Origin: an uncultured bacterium
GTDB taxonomy: Bacteria; Hydrogenedentota; Hydrogenedentia; Hydrogenedentales; SLHB01
NCBI GenBank assembly: GCA_937928585.1
Contig: CALEZK010000605.1
Coordinates: 1 to 13,519 of the forward strand
Direction of reading: 5' to 3'
Length of the DNA stretch: 13,519 bases
Shown: positions 7,150 to 12,960 of the stretch, one piece after another
How positions within the stretch are numbered: the first letter of the stretch is position 1
How the letters are laid out: the number at the start of each line of letters is the position of its first letter
The notes under the pieces: generated by a model
What the model was told of the DNA's origin: nothing
The model's database searches: none
The model's input: the letters and a program-made list of their open reading frames with translations, nothing else
Program-made: the position numbers and the translations under genes

Positions 7150-7180
7150 ATTGTAGCAAAGGTCACAGTGGGTTTGGCAA
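7150..7180 (-). promoter_or_regulatory. Candidate promoter for the glycosyltransferase group
   Basis: On the minus strand, TTGCCA (7180-7175) and TACAAT (7155-7150) match sigma70 -35 and -10 boxes at five of six positions each. The spacer is 19 bp, longer than the preferred 17. The start would lie about 60 nt before the ATG at 7083. Confidence 0.4.
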
Positions 7181-7237
7181 AGACCTCCCGGCCCAACCCA
7201 TCGCCGGGTAAATGGCACAAAGCGCGCGGGGTCTCAG

Positions 7238-7267
7238 TTTTCTTTTGTTTTGGCAGTTTGGTATAGT
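7238..7267 (+). promoter_or_regulatory. Candidate promoter for the small/large helicase-associated pair
   Basis: TATAGT (7262-7267) is a good -10 box. The best -35 at 18 bp is TTTTCT (7238-7243), which is weak. The predicted start falls about 35 nt before the ATG at 7308. Confidence 0.33.
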
Positions 7268-7307
7268 GCTTGGTCGGATAATTGACGGGCGCACGGCAGT
7301 TTGTTGT

Positions 7308-7514
7308 ATGAAACGCTATAAAGTACATGAGGGCATCGCGATCATCGAGGTCACGGATCCCTTAATTTTGATGGAAATCGAGAGCGATCAGGGGCTTCAG
7401 CCCTTCCTCGGCGACCGACTTTCGAGCACTTGCATTGCCGTCCAACCACAAGCCATTCAAGAAGTTACGCGCCGCCTACAATCGCTCGGCCATCTTCCGA
7501 GGATTCGCGAATGA
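7308..7514 (+). CDS. Small protein resembling a Helicase_C_3-protein C-terminal module
   Basis: A 68-residue soluble protein beginning M-K-R-Y-K-V. An upstream in-frame ATG at 7212 would add a 32-residue tail that covers the candidate promoter, so 7308 is preferred. It has no signal peptide or membrane segment. Its stop overlaps the start of the next gene in ATGA, so the two are probably translationally coupled. Residues about 30-61 (L..F...RL......V.P.AI......L.SLG) align without gaps to residues 666-697 of the downstream 816-residue protein, with about nine identities and many conservative changes, and M-E-I (22-24) matches M-E-M there. The same pattern, ending 'L...G..P', is what I recall near the C-terminus of actinobacterial XPB-associated proteins. 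It may be a detached copy of that module, or a partner of the larger protein. Function unknown. Confidence 0.66.
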   Translation: MKRYKVHEGIAIIEVTDPLILMEIESDQGLQPFLGDRLSSTCIAVQPQAIQEVTRRLQSLGHLPRIRE

Positions 7515-9961
7515 CGCCACTCTACAGCGTCAAAGAGTGCCTGCGGGGTTACACAGCGGATGCGTTGGGCCAGATGTGCGAGCGCTGGAACCTTGCCATC
7601 TCCAATCCTGCCAACCGCTTAAAGGCCATTGAAAAGGTTCTGAACGACCCCTTGCACGTAGAAAAGGCTCTGTCAGAACTGACACCCGCCGAACGGCGTG
7701 TGGCTTCGTTACTTCTCAATAAGACTCAGGTACCGGCATCTGACATTTTGAGCGTGCCTGGGCTCGCGGGGCAGACGCCCATTTCCAGCGTCGTGCAGTC
7801 GCTGGCAACGTGGGGCTTTGTGCTGGCTTTGCCGGAAGAAGGACATAGCACGTTTTCCTTCGGACAGCTTTCGCGACAGGACAATACACTGAACGGTCTG
7901 TCGCTCTCGCTGCTGGATTTGGTGCGGCGCGCCATCCAACCCGAACCGACGCTCGACTTCGCGTTGCCTTCGGCCTCGGAAGAGTCGCCGGAACCGGTTA
8001 CCCCGCAGGACGCCGCGACTGACTCATTTTTGGAGACGTTGCGCATTGTTGAGACGCTTGGACCGCGCGTAACGGCGACCGGCGAAATCCATAAGTCGGA
8101 TGCTACGCGGGCGAAAGAACTTGCTACCGAAGCAGGGATCGCGCCGGACGCGTTTGCGCTGGCCTTGATGACCGGACGCCAACTTGGCTGTATGGAACCA
8201 AAGGCGGGGCGCCTTATGGTCACACAGCAAGCCGACTTGTGGTCGGATCAGGAGATGGCGCAGCGTTCGCGCGATCTGTTCGAGGCGTACATCGCTTCGG
8301 AAGAGCTTTTCGACATTCATCTCTTTTTCCCGCAACTGGTCGCCGCGATTGAAGAGCACTTGCCCGCGGATTCTCTGCGGCGGACATATCACAAAGTGTT
8401 GTTGGCGCGTTTGGTCGCGTGCCTCCGGGCGGATACGTGGTACAGCGTCGATAGCTTCGTGGATTTTGTTCATCGCGCCGATCCCAATTTCCTGTTTCTT
8501 GAGGAACGCTGGCGCGCAATTGCGTCCAACACACACGACCCAACGCCTGCGTGGCGTGATCGAACGTGGCAGGCGCACGAGAAACGTCTGATTCACTGGT
8601 TTGTCCTGAGCGTCCTTGGAAAGTTGGGTATGGTGGATGTCTCCGCTGAGGGACGCCTGTTCCGGCTGAATCCGGTGGGCCTCTTTGCGTTGGGCGTGGG
8701 CGATGCCCCGCCGGCACTCCAACAAGACAATGCGGACGCGCTGGTAGTGCAGCCCGACTTTGAAGTCATCGCGTATTTCGATCAGTGCCCGCCGGGCGTG
8801 CGCAGGAAGCTTGATACATTCTGCGAGCGTGTTCGGGGCGGAGTGGTGAGCACATATCGCCTGACGAAAGACAGCGTCTACCGCGGACTCAAGACAGGGG
8901 TGACGCTGGGCGAGTTTATCGGCATGCTGCGCAGGCATTCCCGCCGGGCACTTCCGGAAAACGTCATTGATCAAGTAACCACCTGGGAAAAGAAGGCTGC
9001 GTCTGTCGCAATCTACACCGGATGCACCCTTGTGGAGTGCCTCGACGCAGGTGATGCGGCGCAATTGGCGGAGGCGAATCCGGATGCGCGCCGCTTCGGC
9101 GACCGCTTCATTTTGCTCCCGGTAGCGCCGGAAGGCGCGCCGCGCGTGAGCTACGCACAAGCAGAGCATCGCTGCCTTGTGCAGGATGAAGGATTGACGT
9201 TGCGCGCGCCTTGGGAGGCGAGTTCGCTTTTCGTGCGGCGCAGACTTGAAGAGATTGGTAAAGTCCAATCGCTTCCGAACGGCGACGCCGTGCTAACGTT
9301 GTCGCGCGAATCGATCCGAAACGATGTTGACTGGGGTCTTCACGCCGCGGCGCTTGAAGGTCTCGTCGAGAAACCGCTTGCAGCGCGCTACCGCACTGCG
9401 TTGCGCACGTGGAGCGGCGACACAAACCCGCCGACGGTTCACACCGCGACATTGGTGCGTTTTGACGATGCCGAGACCTGTTCCAGCGTGATGGAAATGC
9501 CGGAGTTGGCGAAGCACGTTGAAGGGCGCCTCGGTCTGCTGACCGTAGTCCTGAAGCCGAGCGCGCTTGCGGGATTCAAGAAGTCTTTGAAATCGCTCGG
9601 GCTTAACATTGATAGAAACGGAACGGTGCTCGACGACGGTTCGCCAGACGATTGGGCCGTGCAAACGGTGGCCGCCGAGAAAAAAATCGAGCCGGAAGAC
9701 GACACGCCATTGCCTTCGTACTCGCCGCAAATCATGCGGGAGATTGTCCACGACGCGATACAGCGTCGCCGCACGCTGATGCTGCGGTATCAATCGACAT
9801 GGAGCCCGAAGCCTTCCGTGCGACGCGTGAACCCCGTCACGCTGGATACGGTTGGCCCTGTGCCGTCCCTAAGCGGGTATTGCCATCGCCTTGGCGGCGC
9901 GCGGGTATTTAAACTTGCGCAGATCTCCGGGATACGCGTGCTTGAGGAAGAGCGCTTTTAG
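7511..9961 (+). CDS. XPB/Ssl2-type helicase-associated (Helicase_C_3) protein with C-terminal WYL-like domain
   Basis: An 816-residue protein. Residues 1-145 look like helical winged-helix repeats of the kind that open helicase-associated proteins. Residues about 408-540 carry the Helicase_C_3 pattern: L-V-V-Q-P-D-F-E-V-I (411-420), then T-Y-R-L-T-K-D-S-V-Y-R-G-L (448-460) and R-A-L-P-E-N-V (479-485). Residues about 740-816 resemble a WYL domain (I.....A...R..L...Y....S....R.V.P.TL), but the W-Y-L triplet position reads P-S-L before S-G-Y-C-H-R, so the ligand-binding core has decayed. No Walker A, DEAD box or other ATPase motif is visible, so it is not a helicase by itself. Relatives sit beside XPB helicases in actinobacteria (e.g. 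Rv0862c next to Rv0861c); no helicase lies in this window. Likely role: a DNA- or nucleotide-sensing accessory of repair or transcription, by inference. The start at 7511 is fixed by the ATGA overlap. Confidence 0.78.
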   Translation: MTPLYSVKECLRGYTADALGQMCERWNLAISNPANRLKAIEKVLNDPLHVEKALSELTPAERRVASLLLNKTQVPASDILSVPGLAGQTPISSVVQSLATWGFVLALPEEGHSTFSFGQLSRQDNTLNGLSLSLLDLVRRAIQPEPTLDFALPSASEESPEPVTPQDAATDSFLETLRIVETLGPRVTATGEIHKSDATRAKELATEAGIAPDAFALALMTGRQLGCMEPKAGRLMVTQQADLWSDQEMAQRSRDLFEAYIASEELFDIHLFFPQLVAAIEEHLPADSLRRTYHKVLLARLVACLRADTWYSVDSFVDFVHRADPNFLFLEERWRAIASNTHDPTPAWRDRTWQAHEKRLIHWFVLSVLGKLGMVDVSAEGRLFRLNPVGLFALGVGDAPPALQQDNADALVVQPDFEVIAYFDQCPPGVRRKLDTFCERVRGGVVSTYRLTKDSVYRGLKTGVTLGEFIGMLRRHSRRALPENVIDQVTTWEKKAASVAIYTGCTLVECLDAGDAAQLAEANPDARRFGDRFILLPVAPEGAPRVSYAQAEHRCLVQDEGLTLRAPWEASSLFVRRRLEEIGKVQSLPNGDAVLTLSRESIRNDVDWGLHAAALEGLVEKPLAARYRTALRTWSGDTNPPTVHTATLVRFDDAETCSSVMEMPELAKHVEGRLGLLTVVLKPSALAGFKKSLKSLGLNIDRNGTVLDDGSPDDWAVQTVAAEKKIEPEDDTPLPSYSPQIMREIVHDAIQRRRTLMLRYQSTWSPKPSVRRVNPVTLDTVGPVPSLSGYCHRLGGARVFKLAQISGIRVLEEERF

Positions 9962-9975
9962 CAGCGCGAATCTGC

Positions 9976-10956
9976 TTACGTCGCATTCAGCCTGTCTGTA
10001 ATCAAGGCCGCCGCGCCCATCGCCACCGCATCATCGCCCAGTTTCGCGGGCATCACGCGCACAAACTTTAGCAAGAACGGCATCGTATGCTGTTTCAGCG
10101 CCTTTGTGACTTCTTCCATGTACAGGTTCGGCATTGCCTCGACGAGGCCGCCGCCAAGCACGAGCGCTTCGGGGCTCAACGTATTGATCAGATTTGCTGC
10201 GGCGACACCGGTATAAAACGCCGCCTTGCGCACGACGCCTTCTACCATTTTTTCGCCTTCGTCAATTGCCTTCGCGATGGCGCCACTGCGAATCTTGGCG
10301 ATGTCGGTGCCACAGGTCTGCAAGATGTACGGGGCATCGCCGCGCGCGGCGAGGGCCGCGATCTGCGCGGCGACTGCAACGCGCGACGCAAGCGCCTCGA
10401 AACAGCCGCGCTTTCCACATCCGCAATAGGGACCGTCAATTTCCAGCGTCATATGTCCGACTTCACCCGCGGAGCCTGACGCACCGTGAAGCAGTTTTCC
10501 GTCGATGATGATGCCGCCGCCGATTCCGGTTCCGGGGAAAAGCCCGACGACATGTTTGCAGTCTTTCACCTTACCGAACACCCATTCGCCGAGTGTCCCC
10601 AGGTTGACGTCGTTGTCTACGGCGACTGGAACTTCAAATGCATCTGACAAGACTTTGGCAAGCGGGAACTTCTTCCAGCCCAGGTTCGGCGTATCGATAA
10701 TCACGCCCGTATCGGGATCGAGTGGGCCTGGAGATCCTACGCCGATGCCGCGTATCGTCACATTGCCGGAGTCGTCCAACGCTTCGCGGACGATACGCGC
10801 GATGCGTGCCTCCGGTTTTTCGTCCTTCGCGGATTTGCTCTTTTTTTTGCACCGGCCAACGACCTTGAACTGATGGTCAAAAACACAGGCCATCATTTTC
10901 GTGCCGCCGATGTCGAGTCCGACGACGAAATCCCCCTCATTCAACGCGACGTTCAT
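9976..10956 (-). CDS. ROK family glucokinase-like kinase with zinc motif
   Basis: A 326-residue ROK kinase. It has the ATP phosphate motif D15-I-G-G-T-K20, catalytic Asp D116 in D-N-D-V-N, G-E165-V-G-H168 and the zinc loop C178-G-C180-G-K-R-G-C185-F-E187. H168 with the three cysteines should bind structural zinc. The glycine-rich G-T-G-I-G-G-G (142-148) and V-L-G-G-G-L motifs are intact. No helix-turn-helix is present. Glucokinase is the commonest activity for this pattern, but N-acetylglucosamine or N-acetylmannosamine kinases share it. The start at 10956 follows a GGAGGG 8 nt upstream; the 31-residue in-frame extension to 11049 is rejected. A run of eight A (template T at 10841-10848) encodes K-K-K near residue 38 and could permit slippage. 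It converges on the WYL-protein gene with a 14-bp gap, and transcription appears independent of the other ROK gene. Confidence 0.88.
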   Translation of the reverse strand: MNVALNEGDFVVGLDIGGTKMMACVFDHQFKVVGRCKKKSKSAKDEKPEARIARIVREALDDSGNVTIRGIGVGSPGPLDPDTGVIIDTPNLGWKKFPLAKVLSDAFEVPVAVDNDVNLGTLGEWVFGKVKDCKHVVGLFPGTGIGGGIIIDGKLLHGASGSAGEVGHMTLEIDGPYCGCGKRGCFEALASRVAVAAQIAALAARGDAPYILQTCGTDIAKIRSGAIAKAIDEGEKMVEGVVRKAAFYTGVAAANLINTLSPEALVLGGGLVEAMPNLYMEEVTKALKQHTMPFLLKFVRVMPAKLGDDAVAMGAAALITDRLNAT

Positions 10957-10964
10957 GCTGCATT

Positions 10965-10970
10965 CCCTCC
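10965..10970 (-). promoter_or_regulatory. Ribosome binding site of the zinc-type ROK kinase
   Basis: GGAGGG on the minus strand, 8 nt before the ATG at 10956, is the strongest Shine-Dalgarno in the window and settles the start of the gene. Confidence 0.8.
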
Positions 10971-11045
10971 GATGCGGGAGCATAGCACATGCACGGCGAA
11001 AGTGTTTTCCCCGCGCTATATCAATGATGGAAAAAGCGTTAGCCC

Positions 11046-11108
11046 GCATTTCTCACCGCATCAAACTTCTATGCTTCAGTTTAAAGAGTATTAAGCGGTG
11101 AGAAATGC
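11046..11108. repeat. Perfect 14-bp inverted repeat with competing local hairpin
   Basis: GCATTTCTCACCGC (11046-11059) is exactly complementary to GCGGTGAGAAATGC (11095-11108), with a 35-nt AT-rich loop. The right arm can instead fold locally, since GTGAG (11098-11102) pairs with CTCAC (11108-11112). The two folds exclude each other. It lies 90-152 bp upstream of the zinc-type ROK start, in its likely promoter zone. Confidence 0.6.
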
Positions 11109-11138
11109 TCACGAGAAAGCCCAGAGGTTCACTGGTGA

Positions 11139-11246
11139 GGATTTTTCACACGCACACCTTGTAATCAGGAACTGCTTATGGATACTTCATAAACCGCTGC
11201 CTTCGCTTCGCTTATCGGTTTAATGACATGTGCGTGTGAAAAATCC
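11139..11246. repeat. Perfect 18-bp inverted repeat enclosing a nested hairpin
   Basis: The left arm 11139-11156 (starts GGATTTTTCAC, ends GCACA) is exactly complementary to the right arm 11229-11246. The 72-bp interior holds a second stem, TAAACCG (11190-11196) with CGGTTTA (11216-11222), whose loop contains the tandem CTTCG CTTCG. The 108-bp unit could be a structured RNA, a MITE-like element or paired regulator sites. No flanking target-site duplication is visible and no T-run follows, so neither transposition nor termination is demonstrated. Confidence 0.62.
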
Positions 11247-11265
11247 GGGTTAGCAGGGCTATTTC

Positions 11266-11295
11266 TTGACAGTCTTTCACACGCTTCGATAGAAT
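11266..11295 (+). promoter_or_regulatory. Sigma70-type promoter of tRNA-Cys with motif in the spacer
   Basis: A consensus -35 TTGACA (11266-11271) and a -10 TAGAAT (11290-11295) are separated by 18 bp. Transcription would begin near 11302, about 9 nt before the tRNA. The spacer contains TTTCACACGC (11275-11284), the same decamer found in both arms of the upstream inverted repeat, so a protein binding it would cover the core promoter. Confidence 0.75.
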
Positions 11296-11310
11296 CTCGC
11301 GTATGGGAGC

Positions 11311-11385
11311 GGCGGCATAGCCAAGTTGGTAAGGCAGAGGCCTGCAAAGCCTTCACCCCCGGTTCGAGTCCGGGTGCCGCCTCCA
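11311..11385 (+). tRNA. tRNA-Cys (GCA), CCA encoded
   Basis: The 75-nt gene folds into a full cloverleaf. The acceptor GGCGGCA (11311-11317) pairs perfectly with TGCCGCC (11375-11381), and the D arm is GCC/GGC. The anticodon stem is GAGGC/GCCTT with loop C-T-GCA-A-A, giving anticodon GCA, and the T arm is CCCGG-TTCGAGT-CCGGG. The discriminator is T (U73), as required for cysteine, and CCA is encoded at 11383-11385. Seven T follow (11386-11392). It has its own strong promoter. Confidence 0.95.
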
Positions 11386-11464
11386 TTTTTTTAGCTCGGA
11401 GCAGGGTATCAGTCGTAGCTCCGCCCCATTCCGCCATGGCTCGGGGGCCAATGCGGTCCGGTGC

Positions 11465-11547
11465 GGGCGAGTGGTGGAATGGCATACACGGCGGACTTAA
11501 AATCCGCTGCCCCAACGGGCTTGAGGGTTCGAGTCCCTCCTCGCCCA
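11465..11547 (+). tRNA. tRNA-Leu (TAA), CCA not encoded
   Basis: The 83-nt type II tRNA has acceptor GGGCGAG (11465-11471) pairing with CTCGCCC (11540-11546). The anticodon stem is GCGGA/TCCGC with loop C-T-TAA-A-A. A long variable arm forms GCCC/GGGC, as expected for leucine, and the T arm is GAGGG-TTCGAGT-CCCTC. The discriminator is A at 11547, followed by CTC, so CCA must be added enzymatically, unlike the neighbouring tRNA-Cys. It lies 79 nt after tRNA-Cys with no clear promoter between, so co-transcription is likely. Confidence 0.94.
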
Positions 11548-11579
11548 CTCTATTCCACTGGTCGCGAGTCTACGGGAAC

Positions 11580-11583
11580 AGGA
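11580..11583 (+). promoter_or_regulatory. Ribosome binding site of the response regulator (GTG start)
   Basis: AGGA lies 6 nt before the GTG at 11590. It supports the GTG start over in-frame upstream codons that run through the tRNA-Leu gene. Confidence 0.6.
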
Positions 11584-11589
11584 CCGACT

Positions 11590-12507
11590 GTGGCCAAGAT
11601 TCTCATTGTCGACGATGACCCTTCCGCTGGACAGACGGTGCTCGAGCATTTGAGCCGTCAAGGTCACAACTGCACCCTTCAGCGCTCTGGCAAAGCGGTC
11701 CTGGAAACCCTTCAAAACGAGCCGCATGACCTCGTCATTCTCGACGTCATGCTTCCGCAGCTCTCCGGCTTCGAGATTTGCCGGCGAATGCGCCGCGATC
11801 CCAACCTGTATACCACGCCGATTCTGATCATGTCGGCGATGAGCAATGAAGAAGAAATTGTTCACGGCCTGTCACAAGGCGCTGATGATTTTGTTTCCAA
11901 ACCATTCGATACGGCCAACTTCATGCAGCGTGTGGAATCGCTGTTGCGCACCAGTTCGTCGGGCTCCGGCATCGATGAACTTACCGGCCTCCCCGGGGGC
12001 GAAGCGACGAAGCGCGAGTTGCAGCGCAGAATCAGCATGCGCGAGAAGTTTTCCGTTTCGCATTGCGAACTTTTGAACCTCCGCGAATTTGGCAGAAAGT
12101 ACGGCAACGAAGGGCGCAACAAAGCGGTCCGCCATCTCGGGCGCGCGCTGTCGCAGTGCTCAAAGGAACTTACGAAAGACGTGGGCTACGTCGGGCATAT
12201 GGGCGGCGGCCACTTCATGGTGATGATGCCGGCAAAGCATATGCGCGCGTATTGCCCCTGGGTACGAAAAGTCTGGGCCGCGCACGTGGGGAAGCTGTAC
12301 GCCGAAATCACGGGCTCGGAAAAACCGCAAGCGATCGCCGCCGGTAAAGAACGCGCGCTCGATGTGCTGTTCTGCGTCGCGAACTGCGAGAATATTGGAT
12401 CGACAGCGCCGCAACATCTTTTTGAACTTCTCTCACATCTCCGCACGATGGCGTTAAACTCGAAAGAGGGCGGCGTGTTCACCGACCGTCGCGGCACCGC
12501 CGGCTGA
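11590..12507 (+). CDS. Response regulator with degenerate GGDEF domain
   Basis: The 305-residue protein starts at a GTG directly before A-K-I-L-I-V-D-D-D. The receiver domain (about 1-120) is complete: acidic D8-D9-D10, phosphoacceptor D52 in L-D-V-M-L-P, switch S82 and K104 in S-K-P-F. A linker leads to a GGDEF-like domain (about 128-290) opened by D-E-L-T-G-L-P (129-135). The active-site loop that should read GG(D/E)EF reads G205-G-G-H-F209 within V-G-H-M-G-G-G-H-F-M-V-M-M. The catalytic acidic residues are lost, so cyclic-di-GMP synthesis is improbable; it may act as a dimerisation, nucleotide-binding or partner-binding output domain. No RxxD inhibitory site is evident. No histidine kinase is adjacent, so it is an orphan here. 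The gene starts 42 nt after tRNA-Leu and may be read from the tRNA transcript. Confidence 0.87.
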   Translation: MAKILIVDDDPSAGQTVLEHLSRQGHNCTLQRSGKAVLETLQNEPHDLVILDVMLPQLSGFEICRRMRRDPNLYTTPILIMSAMSNEEEIVHGLSQGADDFVSKPFDTANFMQRVESLLRTSSSGSGIDELTGLPGGEATKRELQRRISMREKFSVSHCELLNLREFGRKYGNEGRNKAVRHLGRALSQCSKELTKDVGYVGHMGGGHFMVMMPAKHMRAYCPWVRKVWAAHVGKLYAEITGSEKPQAIAAGKERALDVLFCVANCENIGSTAPQHLFELLSHLRTMALNSKEGGVFTDRRGTAG

Positions 12508-12809
12508 CGCGCATAAAACGAACTCGCTCGACGCAGCGCAATTCAGCATTCTGCGACCTTTCGTCCATTTTCTTAAGACCCGTTCGCCAAACGTGTCTCA
12601 CGTTATCTATGCACGTTGCGTTGCATTGTGCTTCGCGTAGTTTTTCGGAATGCGATATGCAATTGGGAAGAAGATGAAGAAGTCGAGCCGAGAATCCAGG
12701 GGGGTGCGATGAACTGTTTGCATGGTTTACACGGAAGTTACGGATTCAAGTAGGTTGTAAGCAGGTTTTTGTCGAATCAAGGGGGGTCGAACTACAGGCG
12801 GGTGTTCAA

Positions 12810-12826
12810 ATATGATTATTTCATAT
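12810..12826. promoter_or_regulatory. AT-rich palindrome, possible operator
   Basis: ATATGA-TTATT-TCATAT is a perfect 6-bp dyad with a 5-bp centre, in the AT-rich part of the region upstream of the gene at 12961. Size and symmetry suit a dimeric regulator, but chance occurrence in AT-rich DNA is possible. Confidence 0.35.
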
Positions 12827-12900
12827 GGCCAGCGTGTTGCAGTCGGGGGAGCGGGAATTGATTGCTGTCTTTTCTCGTTATCGCGCTATTAGATAAATAA

Positions 12901-12914
12901 GTACATGCTTGTAC
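12901..12914. promoter_or_regulatory. Palindrome overlapping a candidate -35 box
   Basis: GTACA-TGCT-TGTAC is a perfect 5-bp dyad. Its right half contains TTGTAC (12909-12914), the -35 candidate for the gene at 12961, so a bound regulator would interfere with the promoter. Confidence 0.38.
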
Positions 12915-12938
12915 GCGACTGAACGCTGGGGATAGAAT
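12909..12938 (+). promoter_or_regulatory. Candidate promoter for the membrane-anchored ZU5-like protein
   Basis: TTGTAC (12909-12914) and TAGAAT (12933-12938) are spaced 18 bp apart. The -10 box and its GATAGAAT context are the same as in the tRNA-Cys promoter, while the -35 is weaker. The start would lie about 16 nt before the ATG. Confidence 0.5.
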
Positions 12939-12960
12939 GGAGCGCGTCCAAGGGGGTTCC

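Larger units (their letters stand above)
7084..7307. promoter_or_regulatory. Divergent intergenic region, glycosyltransferase / helicase-associated pair
   Basis: These 224 bp lie between divergent start codons. They contain candidate promoters in both directions (listed separately) and two short hairpins, CCCGGC/GCCGGG (7187-7192 with 7203-7208) and GCCGCT/AGCGGC (7127-7132 with 7144-7149). The arms are only 6 bp, so I place little weight on them. Confidence 0.45.
10957..11310. other. Repeat-rich intergenic region upstream of tRNA-Cys
   Basis: These 354 bp carry no convincing protein gene. They contain the ROK ribosome site, two long perfect inverted repeats (11046-11108 and 11139-11246), three copies of TTTCACACGC and the tRNA-Cys promoter, each listed separately. 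TCAC/GTGA half-sites recur throughout. The region could hold an untranslated structured RNA or a cluster of regulator sites. Confidence 0.55.
12508..12960. other. Intergenic region without a convincing gene
   Basis: The 453 bp between the response regulator and the next gene have no long open frame. Base composition is more AT-rich than the flanking genes, especially 12800-12910. It contains two copies of AGGGGGGT (12698-12705 and 12780-12787), a near copy AGGGGGT at 12951-12957, and two short palindromes listed separately. Tiny frames at 12674-12712 and 12709-12753 overlap in ATGA but show no other sign of coding. No obvious intrinsic terminator follows the response regulator. Confidence 0.5.

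Noticed and set aside
8024..9268. Minus-strand frame of 414 residues
   Set aside because: Antisense to the Helicase_C_3 protein, rich in Arg, His and Ala, no family motif and no ribosome site.
11139..11246. Calling the 108-bp inverted-repeat unit an insertion sequence or MITE
   Set aside because: No target-site duplication flanks it and no second copy is in the window, so it is listed only as a repeat.
11165..11548. Minus-strand frame of 127 residues across both tRNAs
   Set aside because: Contains G-L-E-P-G and similar strings produced by antisense reading of tRNA T arms, a classic spurious translation; the tRNAs account for the DNA.
11497..11865. Minus-strand frame of 122 residues over tRNA-Leu and the receiver domain
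   Set aside because: Ends in A-R-R-D-S-N-P-Q, again antisense tRNA, and lies opposite a clearly conserved receiver domain.
12674..12753. Two tiny overlapping frames (12 and 14 residues, ATGA overlap)
   Set aside because: The G-rich ribosome-like site and overlap are suggestive, but length is too short to separate from chance without conservation data.
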